This document shows, piece by piece, positions 11,719 to 22,700 of a stretch of 64,000 bases of DNA. Numbering within the stretch: position 1 is the stretch's first letter; every line of letters starts with the position of its first letter. Origin of the DNA: Armillaria gallica (taxonomy: Eukaryota; Basidiomycota; Agaricomycetes; Agaricales; Physalacriaceae); contig JBANDB010000004.1 of NCBI GenBank assembly GCA_037576215.1, positions 3,844,001-3,908,000 of the forward strand. Direction: 5' to 3'. A model generated the notes under the pieces. It ran no database searches. It saw only the letters and a list, made by a program, of their open reading frames with translations, and was not told the origin of the DNA. Position numbers and translations under genes: made by a program.

Positions 11719-13071
11719 TGATGTGCTTGGTAACGGCGAGTGGCAAATGGACTAGAGGCTGGCAATGAACACCAACAACACTAAACCAATCACTAACTCT
11801 ACACTTATCACCAATGTATTGAATTTGGGCATTTCAAGTACGATAGAAGCACTCTGCAGACTTCAATAATCAAGGAAAGTTGTTTGAAGACGTTTTATTT
11901 CGTTACTAGTGAGCTATACAAGCGTACTACTCGCACTAGCGGGGTTGGTAAGACACAATTGGATGGATAGTGACTTGACTTGAGCTACTGCGCTCGCTCT
12001 GACTGGGACTGCTTTGAACTAGTGGCTCTCTTGGCCCTGTAATGTCTTACAAGTGAATGAACACTTGACTAGTCGCTTTCTAGGCAGACTAGTGGTGCTC
12101 TTGGCCTAAGAATAATACTTTAAACTTCGAGAACTCGCTTGAACTAACTTCGAAACACTCTTGGCCTTTGCAGGACACAAAAGATTGCTCTAAGACACTT
12201 CTATTCACTCAATGCTATGTGTAACTTAGCGACTAGTAGCTGCTTCGTCGAGGTTAAGCACAAAAGCCTTTAATTGGGGCACTAGATACTGACTAGTAGG
12301 TCACAATTGTGGGGATGGCTTGCCTGAGCCGTGCATGCACCTATTCTACTACTTATATACTGACAAACAAGGTACGATCGAGATATAAATAACTGACTAA
12401 AGGGGTATTATTGATAAGGATTTCTTGGCTAGTCATGAATAATGGTGAATAATCATGCAATAGTCAGTCTAGAAACGGTCGCTTGCTGACTAGTGAGCCT
12501 AGGAGCTCCGCTAGCAGTTGTATTCTGTGTCCTGGGCCCAGCAATGCTCCACTAGTGCCAAGGATAAATGACTAAACAGGCGAGCGTGCCTGTAACAGCT
12601 GTTGATCATGATCGAAGGTGCAGCCCAGCTATACTAGTACCGATTGCAATGGATCTGTATTGTGCTTAGTCAGATTTGCCTCAAGGTTAATCCATTGCTA
12701 ATTCATTTCTAAGTCCTGTTTCGAGATTTCTGTGTAACTAGATAACCTGACTTAGGCGTTTATGCCCAGATTGGCTTGCTAGTCACCAAACTTCACGAGA
12801 TTTGTGTCCTCTGCTTCTTGTTTGGTGCGCTAGTCACATTACTTGTCCACTAGTGGCCGTATTCACTTAGCCCTGTTAGCATTCAAGTCACTAGTATGAC
12901 CGGCTGGTAGATTTAACCCACTAGTGGTATCGCATCTAAGTCCTGGCTCTACTAGTCGCATACTAGTCTAACTATCAGCTCAAAGCCTCAGCTATAGTCC
13001 TCTAAGTATCACTAATGTAAGATAGATATGCAATAGTATTATTATAAAATCACAAAATCTAGGTGTGAACA
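11719..13071 (-). repeat. 5' LTR of element A
   Basis: The minus-strand LTR runs from TGTTCACACC (13,071) to CACATCA (11,719). The inner end is fixed by the PBS; the outer end is inferred from a TG start resembling the element B LTR (both continue with a T-rich tract). It holds about 14 ACTAGT motifs. A core promoter TATATAAG lies at 12,352-12,359 (minus), in the same AGTATATAAGTAG context as the other LTR families. The partner LTR lies outside the window, so target duplication and age cannot be read. Confidence 0.65.
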
Positions 13072-14000
13072 CGTAGACGGCATATCAATGCTCTAGTCTA
13101 TCACCAGTAAACAACATTTATTCACCGTTCTATGGCAATATATCGTTTACACCAGTATATTCTCAATTGCACATCGACTCTTGAGCTCACCAGAGTTATT
13201 CCACGGTTTTTAACTGTGAAGAGTCCTTCGCTACGCGCTCTTCACTCTTAACACTATTGGTGCACACTCATACTGTGCCAATACATGATCGCCGCGCCAT
13301 ACCTTGCCCACGTTATCTTTTATAGGCCGTCATCGTTTCACTTTCACACCATTGGAGTTTTTATCGTTTCTCTTTTGCCATTGTTATCGTCGCCCACTTG
13401 GGTAGTCTCAGAGCAAACTTAGGATCAGTTCAGCAAGTTTTCGTATAGTATCAGTCCCTCGAGTGGACTTGAAGGTTAGTTTTGACATAGGATAGGATCA
13501 TTTCAGTACCAGACCAGTTTTGACATCGACTCAGCACCCTCGCATCGTATAGGACTAGTATCATCGCCAGTTTTCGTAGTTCCATGTTTTCTCTCGCCAG
13601 TCCACCCTCAGCAACTCGTTCCACGTTTATTTTGCCACTCGTAGTCCCCACGCCGTTTTCTCATTGCCTCGCTCACCCATAGACTATTGCCGACCGTTTA
13701 GTCTATTCTCCATCATTCACCCCACTCTGATTACCATTGAGCGACATTTTCTAGCCTCGCAGCACATTTTCTCATACGGATTCGTGGTATTCACGTCATA
13801 CCCGTTTTCATTCCCTCTCATTTCGAGAGATCCCTACTGGCTTGAAGCCATAGCATCTAGTACTCAACTACCAAGCAGTACTACTTCGCAGACTTAAAGT
13901 TGCAGTGTATTCTTGCATATAAAGGAATTGTTCTACTGCACGGAAGTGCCCCAAACCACTCGCACACACGATCACCTTGATTGCCATGCTACTATGTTAA
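13072..14000. other. unassigned sequence between elements A and B
   Basis: About 0.9 kb separates the LTR of A from the truncated 3' end of B. It is rich in pyrimidine tracts and keeps many CpG dinucleotides, unlike the decayed elements on both sides, so it may be host flank or a younger piece. A hairpin-capable pair GTGAAGAG/CTCTTCAC lies near 13,218-13,247, and a TATAAAG near 13,918. A plus ORF at 13,664-13,897 has no recognisable feature. I see no supported gene. Confidence 0.3.
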
Positions 14001-15626
14001 TTAACCAAGCTCATTCCGAGTTGGTGTTGCCATTGCCACGGAAGTCTTAGGCCCATCGGTGGAGTCTGTGAATTCCGCTTCTTCTGGCAGGAACACCCCC
14101 TTATTGTACCTAACCATGAGAACGTCGGCAGTGTCTAATGTGCTTTTGATAACCTTTTCTTCATGGAAATTGTGTATCGCATGGGCTATGGTTATGTATC
14201 CATGTCGCGTATCTATTCTCTCCTTGAAGTCTGCGATATCCAAGGCTTCCTCTTCTGTCCCATTGATTATCTCTAACTCCTCGTCGACTGGTTCATATCC
14301 TTCCTCCAGGTTCGAATATTCCTCATCCCCAGGTTGGAAGTCTCGCTGTGAGAGTCCATCTGGTGCATGCTGCTCGCCTGGAATGTGTACCAGCATGAAG
14401 TGGAACATTAAGATTGATTCGATCCATCTATTTATTGCAGCATTGGGGACCTCATCCGGGTTCCTTAGCATTCCTGCAATATATTTCGCATCTGTCTCCA
14501 CCATCAGTTTTCTGACACCAAATAACCAATGTCTGCAAGCGTGCAGTGCACGGAATAATCCATACAGTTCTCTCTTTGGCTGCGAGAAGTGGGCTTCCCG
14601 TTCGTTCAACATGATCGATCCAAACCTCACATATCTCCTCCTCTTAGGGTTATCTGGATCGAGCTGACAGATATAAAATCCTATAGCTCTGTATGAGGTA
14701 TCTATGCCCAATATTACAGGCAAGTCTATCTCATAATCCAGCGGCATTAATGAGGGGCAGTCTTGCAGTGTGTCTTTCAGTTTCTGCATTGCTTCCTCTT
14801 GGTCTTTCTCAAAGGTGAAGGGTTCCTTAAGCCGAGTGAGCTTGGTCAATGGTTCCGCTTTCTTCGCATAGTCTCTTATAAATATGCAGTGCACCCCAAT
14901 GGTGCCTAGGAACGAGCAGACATCACCTAAGTCTTGGCATGGTCCCCACCTCATAATGATGCCTACCCTGTCGGTTTCTGGTTTCCTCCTGTTGTAGGTG
15001 CATCTATGACTGACCACTATGATTTCTGATGCACACAGCACTGCCTTGTGTCCCGAGAAGGTGCCTCCCATGTATTTCATATGCTGCACCACTCTATTCA
15101 CGTTTTGGAAGTGCTCCCATATGAATCTTCATATGCCATTGTTTGCAGGGATGGTCTTGTAACTCCCGTCTTTCGTCTTGTAGCGGGTCTTTGGTCTGTG
15201 TACTGGAACATCATTGACATATAGTATTGTTACGTGCGGAACCTCCTCTTGCAGAATGTAGGTTACATCGTCATGAAAAATAGGTACTGAGTTGGTCCAT
15301 CCCATAGATAGCGTTACTAGTCGCAGCACTCCAAATGGTGTCTGGAATGTAGTCATATCTCTTGATTTCTCATCTAGTGTTCTCTCATCATATCCAACAT
15401 ATAAATCCAGTGCAGCTCCACAGGATCTCCCCACAAAGTGCTCAGCGAGCTCGTCAGTTGCTGGAGGTACTCCCGAGTGCTTTATGGTTACAGCGTTCAA
15501 GGGTTCCAGACTATGTACAAGTCGGAGGCTCTTGCCATCCTTCTTGATGACACAGAACCAGCACGAGCGGTATGAGGAGTTTGAGGGCTCGTACACACCA
15601 GCCTGTATCTTCATTTGTATGATCTT
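14001..15626 (-). pseudogene. element B pol: RT C-terminal half and RNaseH
   Basis: The minus-strand RT continues from KIQAGVYEPSNSSYRS (15,614) with the catalytic aspartate in LDLYVGYDE. The YxDD box is changed to YVND, explained by GTCGAT to GTCAAT at CpG. One TGA (NGI*RFIWEHF) precedes the thumb and RNaseH-like region (DTSYRAIGFYICQ, FSQPKRELYGLFRAL). The frame stops at TAA just after NELG, where element A would go on to integrase. The upstream half of RT lies across the DNA transposon at 19,019 and beyond. Confidence 0.82.
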
Positions 15627-17589
15627 CAGGCCATGTCTCTGTTATGAGGCAAATGGTTAGGTCAATTGACCTAAAACCATTTGGCAAATCTAGCTCATTT
15701 GACACAGCCACCTCTACACTATGTATGGCTAGGGTGCATATCCAGTAGCACCCATAAATCTGGGAAAATTTTCGGTTTTTGCCTGGATAAATCTCAAATT
15801 TTTGGCTGTATTTTTTTTGTTTGAAATTTTTTGTGCACAGAATTCAAAAGTTGCAAAAGCAGTGCCATATGGCTACTGGGTGCCGGTAATTAGCACTCCC
15901 CGGTATGGATCACATTCCAAATAGCTGGATAGGGCCCACTCATTGCACTGGGGATTGGCCACTGAATATGCCGCCCTCCCACTCGTTGCTTGGGCCAGAA
16001 AAAAATTGTACGGACCAAAAAAAAAATTGTTTGATGTCCTGACATTGCCTCCTGACCCACATACAGCCTACTTTGGCTGGATGCGAAGCTGCATGCTTGG
16101 ATGTAGCCATGCATGGGAATATTTCATTCCCAATTTGGTCACCTTGGAAAACGGGTTAGAATTCTGCAATGTGCAGGTGTAATTTAAAGCACTTTGCAGT
16201 CAGAACGATGTATAGATTTTTTTTCATGTTTATCAAGATCTTCTGATGAAGACAATCACCCTGCAGCTGAAAAGCTGTCAAGCAGCACTTCCAAAACACT
16301 TTGACTATTTCTGGAGTTTGCTGGACACTTTGTGGTCAACTGCAATCTCTCACAATTCTGCCACCTGCAGGGCTTTCCGGGCCACAAAAAAACATCTCAT
16401 CTGTATCTTCACAATATTTGCACTTCTGAATGAACCCTGTCACTTTGCACCCTTCCTCATTTCCAGATAAATGTCAATAATGACAATGAAACTCGCCTCC
16501 TCAAAAGTATACAGCCCAATGTACAACCATACCATAATATAGTGGGCTAGAAAAGTATAGTCAAACTAAGTTAAAAATAATACAAACAGATTTATATATC
16601 TGCCCTGAGTGTAATATGTGGTCGAAGCTGGCAGTACACCAAATGAGCTTATGGACATTCCGATTGAAACTTACTTTCACTTAATAGTTATTGTGGTTAA
16701 TGGCAATGGGGCGACTGGATCGGGCTGGATCGGATAAATGAGTCAAGTCATAGTATGCATATAGTAACAAATTCAGACAACTTCATGTTCATTGAGTGTG
16801 CATAGAGTTCTATACACCGATAATATCCTTGAAATAGATAAAAAGGCCTGAGAAATACTACTTTCCCAAAGCTATTGTTAAGGGAATAGAGAAAGAATTA
16901 CATAAGTACGCTGTATAGAGATACAGTGCTGTATTAAAATGATTTTTGGGGATCTGGAACAACTGTTGCAAGCAGAGGATGCATCTGAGGGTGTATTCCT
17001 TTTGCTCAATCAGCCCAGACCGTAGTACCGTACAGCAATCGAGTGGCTTTGTGGCTTCTTTCTTGTTTTTTTACCACCACTCCTTCTCTTCTGTAACGAC
17101 AATGTCACCTGCAAATCAAGTCCTATTTGCATATCAAAGGTATGTTTCATTGATTTTATTACTTCTTACTTTATTTTAGGTCTTTTTCTGCCTCTCTAGC
17201 GGCATCAACAACTGGAGAGTGACTACCACCACCCACATAAGCCCTCAAATGAGGCGGTGCAGTGTGCCTTGCCCCTCCGATGATCACAATGATGCTCCAA
17301 CAGTTGATGGCAATGATGACGCCCTCCCGTGCTCCCCCTGCACCCTGAATGCAACCCCAATCCCCTCCTTGACTGAATGAACATGCCCTATTTTGACATC
17401 GGTGCCAATCACTGTCAAGCACCGCACTCCTGCATGCTCACAATATTAGCAACATCCTAATATTGATTTTCTGCTACGATCTAGCTGTGGGAGGAGCCAC
17501 AGAAGGCAAAACCAACCACTGGGATAATAGCAACGTGGAGAACGTCGACGATGATGGCTATGGTTGGGGTGAGTGTAATGTAATGGAGA

Positions 17590-18115
17590 GCCATGATAGG
17601 ATGCTGGGTAGGGCTCACATGGAAGGAGGAAAGGCAAGGGAGATGCAGGGAGGCGGGAGGGATTGAGCGGGAAGGCAGCATGACAATCAGGACCCCGATG
17701 GTCGACGAAGGGGCTGACGACTCCACCCTCCTGGATATTGATGGAGGACTCGAAAGCATGACCGACGCACATGACATCGGACCGGTACGGCCACTGCAAT
17801 GCCTGCAAATAGATGTCAACGATGACAGAGACTGGCTCGACGACGGCGACAATGATGGGGTAAATTTTTCATGCTCTGATGTAGGGCCCTCGGTCGACCT
17901 AAGGCAAGGCTTGAGTGCATGGAGGAGTCGCAGGGAAGGCATAAGGAGGTGGGAGAAGTCAAGCAGGAGGGTGGGACAGTGATCAGGATCCCGATGGCCG
18001 ATGAGGAGGTTGACAGCCCCAGCATTTTGTGCATGGGAAAAGGGCTCAAGGGCCCGGAGGACATGCTCAACATCAAGGCCATACGACCACCACTGCGCTC
18101 ACTGCTACCGACCCC
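17590..18115 (+). repeat. diverged tandem duplication with coding-like character
   Basis: Two successive blocks (about 17,630-17,810 and 17,930-18,110) are similar at nucleotide level and translate on the plus strand to related peptides. The shared pattern is: basic Gly/Glu stretch, T-I/V-I-R-x-P-M-x-D-E, a short loop, G-L-x-x-x-x-D-M/A, then I-x-x-x-R-P. The reading frame differs between blocks (stops near 17,980 and 18,390). This may be the remains of a repeat protein captured by the transposon; no function is evident. Confidence 0.45.
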
Positions 18116-18617
18116 ACCTATACACAACATCAGTCTGCCCTGCTTGTCGCAGACATCACAGGATCGTGCATCGCCCATCCTTCTAGTGGAAGAGCACCTC
18201 TCTGTGGTGTGCTGGCCTTTCCGGTCTCCCATGATTGTGCATCCGACCCCATCCTCATATCTGCCATCCCATCCCCATATCCTATCCCACAGGCATGCTA
18301 CCACCACCATGACTTCACCATCCCCATTTTTGACATTGGGGAACACTGGTGACCTCATTTTCCCTCCCAGACCCCACCGTTGCTGTTGACAGAGCATTGA
18401 ACCCACCTCACACCAGTTTCCTCTGTTCAACGGAACATAGTCCCTGACAGTGCCGAAACCATCTGTTCCAACATAGACGATGGCGATACCCTCGTTGGTC
18501 GTATGTGCCATGGCCAACGTCAATGCCTGCCCCACTATGGGACAGATAGTTTTTTTTTTGTTGCTTGAATATTTACTTAGAAGTGAATGTGTACCATTAC
18601 AATGCACATGCCTTGAA

Positions 18618-18698
18618 GGTCTTCTAGTATAGTGGTCAATGAAGTATGCTTATAGTCAGTAGCTATGGGTTCAAATCTCACTGGCTGCAACATTTTTT
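18618..18698 (+). repeat. tRNA-derived SINE-like unit with pol III A and B boxes
   Basis: TAGTATAGTGG (18,625-18,635) matches the tRNA A box, and GGTTCAAATCT (18,668-18,678) differs from the B box at one base. The spacing of 32 nt is normal for a tRNA, and a T6 run (18,693-18,698) follows as a pol III terminator. The acceptor strands do not pair, so it is not a working tRNA gene. It is best read as a tRNA-derived short element or pseudo-tRNA inside the transposon. Confidence 0.55.
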
Positions 18699-19018
18699 CA
18701 TTTCAATGCTCATTGTTTAATTGACAAAAAAAAGGTAATCCAAAAATTGTTGGACAATGGACCAATCCAGCTTTTCTGCTGTCCAAATGTTTTGGGTCGC
18801 ATTAGAAATCAGTTCTGAGATATAATTCAGGCTTGAATAAAAATTTGCAGATCTCAGAAATGACCAGGACTGTATAAAATTGAAAACCATGTATCCATTT
18901 CAGCCAGCTTACAATGCTGCACAAGTGCCAGGATGTGGCTGTGTCAAATGAGCCAGATTTGCCAAATGCTTTCAGGTCAATTGACAGGCCATTTGCCATA
19001 GCCTAGGAACATGGGATG

Positions 19019-20245
19019 TGATCTTGCAGACTTCATCAAATATTCCCGGTGGGATCGGGATATTCTTCTGAACCCAGGGTGTATGCTCTATTATTGGGAT
19101 AGTTACAGGCGGGAAGTATTCTTCCTTGAAGGTGCCCCGCTCAGTATCATCCCAGGCAAACCCCACATTTTGCTCCATCATAAAATGATGCATGAGCTTT
19201 CTTTCTTCGGGCCATAAGAACTCCTCTTTATGCACCTTATCGATCTGCTCCTTTCTTTCTATCATGTATCTCCCAGTTGGTGCGAAGTCAGGAGGCTGCT
19301 TGCTAAGGACCGGCATATCTTTCAGGGGGTCTCCCTTGATATCCCGCTCGATCCTGAATTTGGATGGCAAACCTCCCATTACTGGTCTCACCTTCTGTGC
19401 TACTGGCTTATACTTCCTCGTTGCGAACACATCCTTGACTGAACCGACTGGCGGGGGAGTATACAACAGATCAACTTCCCCATGGAAGTAAGTCCTAATC
19501 CATCTACTTGGATTATCTTCCAGCATCCTGTTGGATTCCTCTATGTGTCTCTGTTGTTCGCGAATATCTCTGATATCTTTAAGTGCCCCAAAGTACAAGG
19601 ACAATGTCCTGTGCGCCTCTTTATCTTCGCTGCTCACCAGCAAGCTTGCTACTGTGTAGGTCGCTTGTAATTCTTCTCATCTAAATTTCTTTGATCCTGT
19701 CAGTAAAGCATAGCCACCAATCAAGAAGTCTCTATCATATTTCTCTTCTATAATTAGGGCCAGCTCTCCTTGATCGTCGATCAAATTATCGATCACTGAA
19801 AACCCTGCTCGACCTCTCATTGCATGATGCAGCACTGGCCACGTGGGAACGTTGGTACCATTGTGCTCCGCAGCGAATTTGGGTCTTTTATCTTTATCAC
19901 TTGTCCACTGTCTGTGTTGTTAAATACCATGCTTGAAGTTAGCACATTGAATGGTCTCCCTAGCAATATGTCATATGCAGGATCATGTATAATATGTACT
20001 TGTAGATACACTGTAATATCACTGAACAGGAACGGCACGTTCTTGGCCATGCCCAGCGATTTTTCCACTTGTTTGTTAGCCGATTGCATGTTAATGATTA
20101 TGTCAGGGTCATAAATCAGTCCCAGGTGATCCACAATGCATTTAGCCATCGAGACGATTTGAGAGCCAGTATCATACAAGCTCTCTAACTTCTCTACGCC
20201 ATTGCTCCTCCTGGCAACCCTTCCACTTCTTCTACCTCGACTCCT
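19019..20245 (-). pseudogene. element B protease and RT N-terminal half
   Basis: Minus strand: the protease core has SLYDTGSQIVSM (D-T-G) and ILLGRPFNVL, then a short linker. RT then begins with IDDQGELALIIEEKYD and continues to PPGIFDEVCKI, where the DNA transposon interrupts. Protease and RT are in different frames joined by -1 at GGGTTTT (minus 19,805-19,799), the same heptamer as in element A. TGAs at MQ*EVEQ and KKFR*EELQ both read as CGA. The link to the gag frame upstream (about 20,200) needs another -1 step at a GGG run. Confidence 0.8.
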
Positions 20246-21384
20246 TCAAAGGGTAAGACTTGTTCTGTCTCTTTGCCTTCTACACCTTCTCCTTCCTTGT
20301 TGGTACTCTCCTCGATGAAGTATCCAAATTGCTGCTTTCCTCCCCTTGCCTTCTTGCTGAATGCAATCCGTTTCAGGGTAAGCTCGCTTTTCACATCGTC
20401 TCATAGTTTCAACAATGAGAGGAGCTCGCCAACAGTTATCAGTACCTCTGTATTCATGACCCTTTCCATGACCTCAGCCCTATTGCCTCATTCTTGGATT
20501 GGTGCCCTGATCTTATATGTGGGTTCCTTTGAGTTGGGATGGTACGGCGTGTACCCCTTCATGATGTCTTTCTTTTTCATGGGACCTCCCTCCCCTTCCA
20601 TTGTTGGTTTGTCACATGTGTTAAAGAAATCTTTAGGTACGCGCGGAACTACCACCTGTGGTGTAGGTATGACCTTGGGTATGGGGTCTATCTGTACTTG
20701 CTTATTTTTCACCAGTCACTCATCATCCTCATCATCCTCAACCTCTTTGACCATTACTTTTTTCTTCTCGACCACTTCTCCCCTTGTTTTCTTTTGGTTT
20801 TTGTTTATGTCCTCTGGGGGTGATGGTGAACCAGACCTGGCAACTCCGCTAGTCTTACTTTGGCTCCCGCCCGCCTTCATTGAACGCTTATAAAAACCCT
20901 GCTTCCTTTCTTTTTCTGTAGGGAGCTCCTTGCCGGCTTCATCTAGTTCATACCCTCTACTTCTTGTCTGAGGACCCGGTGCCGTATTCACATTTTGCAA
21001 CCTCAGCTTGTACAGTTCGCACTCCAAATCTTGTTTTTCTTGGAGCAATGTCACTAAAGAGCCAGTCACATTCAGGAGGCCAGGGGTCAGAGACCCAGTG
21101 ATTAACACATTCTGGCTTACGTTCTTCTCCTGTCGTGAATAATACTCATCGATCCGGTTCTTGGGGAGGGGATCTTTTATATCCACTGGGAATTCACCTC
21201 CATCAGGAAGACGTGCCCTTCCTCGCACCATGACTATCTTCCCCGCGTTAAGATAGTCCATCCTCGTTGGACAATCAGCATTCATGTGTCCATTTTCTCC
21301 ACAGAACCAGCACTCCAGCCTGCTTAGTGGGCTTGCTCCAGTGTTCATTTGTCTGGGCGCACTGCTAAAGCCAGGCTGTGCTGG
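20194..21384 (-). pseudogene. element B gag 3' part with zinc knuckle and linker
   Basis: The frame contains one CCHC knuckle, CWFCGENGHMNADC, followed by a conserved region (GRARLPDGGEFPVDIKDPLP). A Lys/Glu-rich linker follows, then a region homologous to the element A linker (EPTYKIRAPIQE..NRAEVMERVMN). In-frame TGAs at DDE*LVK, IQE*GNR and LKL*DDV are all consistent with CGA. The N-terminal part of gag lies beyond the solo LTR at 21,390-23,230. Confidence 0.78.
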
Positions 21385-21808
21385 GCATGTTGAAGAGACT
21401 CTGTGTGTGCAGGCTAGAAATGCAACAGTGTCGAAGACACTGATCACACTCACACCCAACACTACACACACAAACCCTCAAGTTCTTGGGGGGATATTAT
21501 GCGATAGAAGCAGATTGAAGCAAAACAACTAAACTCTCAGAATATACGATACATGCGTATAGCAATAGTGCGTGTCATGTATCTAGATCTCTCTAAGTCC
21601 AAAGGCTTTTATAACAAGAGGAGTGACCAATGTCGCTGGGCCTCAAGGCAAGGTGTACTCCAATACACGATACATCGCCACACACCCACAAAACCCTCAA
21701 TAAGTCGTGTGCGTCACACACAGGTAACCACAACAACCTAAACACACTCTAAACATGACTCAAAGCTTGCGCTCTAAGCAGAAACCCTTCACAAAATGTC
21801 CACTCAAG

Positions 21809-22213
21809 CCACAGGATTTGAACCTATGCACTCAAGCTTCCAAAACCAATCGTAGACCCACAGGGTTTGAACCTATGCTGATCCAGAGACACAATAACCA
21901 ACTAAACCCCGTCTGACAAGCCAAAGGGTTTGAACCTCTGCCGCTTGCAGAAATGAGAACCCTCAAGCGCACACTAATCAGACCACAGGGTTTGAACCTG
22001 TGCCACCTGTAGTGCCATGCGTTAAAGAAGGCCTCTGTATGAACACTAACCAGACCAAAGGGTTTGAACCTCTGCTGCCTGTAGTATCTCGCACCCAAGA
22101 AACACTGTCCAACAAGCCAAAGGGTTTGAACCTCTGCCACTTGCAGAATGGTATACCCAACTAAGCACGTGCTAACCAGACCACAGGGTTTGAACCTGTG
22201 CTGCCTGTAGCAC
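21809..22213 (-). repeat. seven tandem T-arm/B-box-like hairpins
   Basis: Seven units spaced about 48-70 bases each carry the core GGTTCAAACC on the minus strand (one as GGTTCAAATCC). That is a pol III B box. Each is framed by a short stem: CACAGG/CCTGTG or CAGAGG/CCTTTG-type arms with a seven-base loop TTCAAAC, like a tRNA T-arm. Two versions largely alternate, one followed by GCCTGTAG and one by CGCTTGCAG (plus-strand wording). No matching A boxes or full tRNAs are visible. Confidence 0.7.
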
Positions 22214-22617
22214 CGTGCATCACAAGAAACCCTCAAAACTCAAGAGCGCGTCTGCAATGACACAATATCTCTTATTCTCAGGGTAGAGCGCAGTCAACCA
22301 ATCACTCAAACCATACATGAGTCCCCGCTAAGCAAGTCTCCTGCTAAGCTTTCTATGCCTCGCACGAAACTCAATTCACTCAGTATGATATCAATTCTAG
22401 GTTTATTCTCTCGCTCAAAGTTACAAACTAATCCTGCTGCTAGGGTGTCAAGCTGGAGGCTTGCGCACGACTACAACGGGGGTCTGAAACTTGTACACTA
22501 TTACTACACTACGGTATTTATACTATGTGTTCTACATATTAATACAACCTTAAATAGTAACTCTTGACTGGCAGAACTTCCTTTCCTGAGTCCCAGGCAT
22601 GTTGCCATAATCACGCC

Positions 22618-22700
22618 ATTGCTTGGCGCTTACTCAGAGCCCCGGCTCAGGGCCAGATCCTGGTCTCTCAGCTGTGCGACATCAGTTAACTGCGCTATCT
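22618..22700 (-). other. weak tRNA-like segment in LTR D
   Basis: On the minus strand GATAGCGCAGTTAACTG resembles a D-arm/A box, and about 30 bases on GACCAGGATCTGGCCC could be a degenerate B box. Pairing of the arms is poor. It may be a decayed tRNA-derived piece. Confidence 0.2.

Larger units (their letters stand above)
536..13071 (-). mobile_element. element A: Ty3/gypsy retrotransposon saturated with ACTAGT
   Basis: Reading on the minus strand: 5' LTR (11,719-13,071), primer-binding site, gag, protease, RT/RNaseH, integrase, then an antisense accessory gene towards the left edge. The left (3') LTR is not in the window, so the left limit given here is only where ACTAGT enrichment starts. 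By hand count about 67 ACTAGT hexamers fall between 536 and 12,970, against two to three expected by chance. They are in coding, intronic, leader and LTR sequence alike, but none lies in the inserted solo LTR. The copy is dead: at least nine in-frame TGA stops, an altered RT active site and an insertion in RT. Its proteins are homologous to those of element B. Confidence 0.85.
15627..19018. mobile_element. non-autonomous DNA transposon with ~95-bp terminal inverted repeats
   Basis: The unit interrupts element B RT between EEVCKI and IQAGVYEPSN. Its ends are long imperfect inverted repeats. The left end begins CAGGCCATGTCTC; the reverse complement of the right end begins CATCCCATGTTCC. Both then share the order GCAAATGG, TCAATTGACCT, CATTTGGCAAATCT, GCTCATTTGACACAGCCAC. 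Target duplication is TGATCTT (7 bp exact; 8 bp with one mismatch). An 8-bp duplication with CAGG-type ends suggests hAT or the fungal KDZ group, but no transposase is visible. The 3.4-kb interior holds AT-rich sequence, an internal duplication and a tRNA-like unit. Confidence 0.8.

Noticed and set aside
17816..18607. 263-codon minus-strand ORF inside the DNA transposon
   Set aside because: No motif was recognised; the plus strand of the same stretch contains the duplicated coding-like pattern, so this is probably a shadow.
18618..18698. Functional tRNA gene
   Set aside because: A and B boxes and a terminator are present, but the acceptor strands do not pair and the T stem is imperfect.
21809..22213. 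CRISPR-like regular repeats
   Set aside because: The genome is eukaryotic, spacing varies from about 48 to 70 bases, and the repeats are degenerate T-arm hairpins within an LTR with no cas genes.
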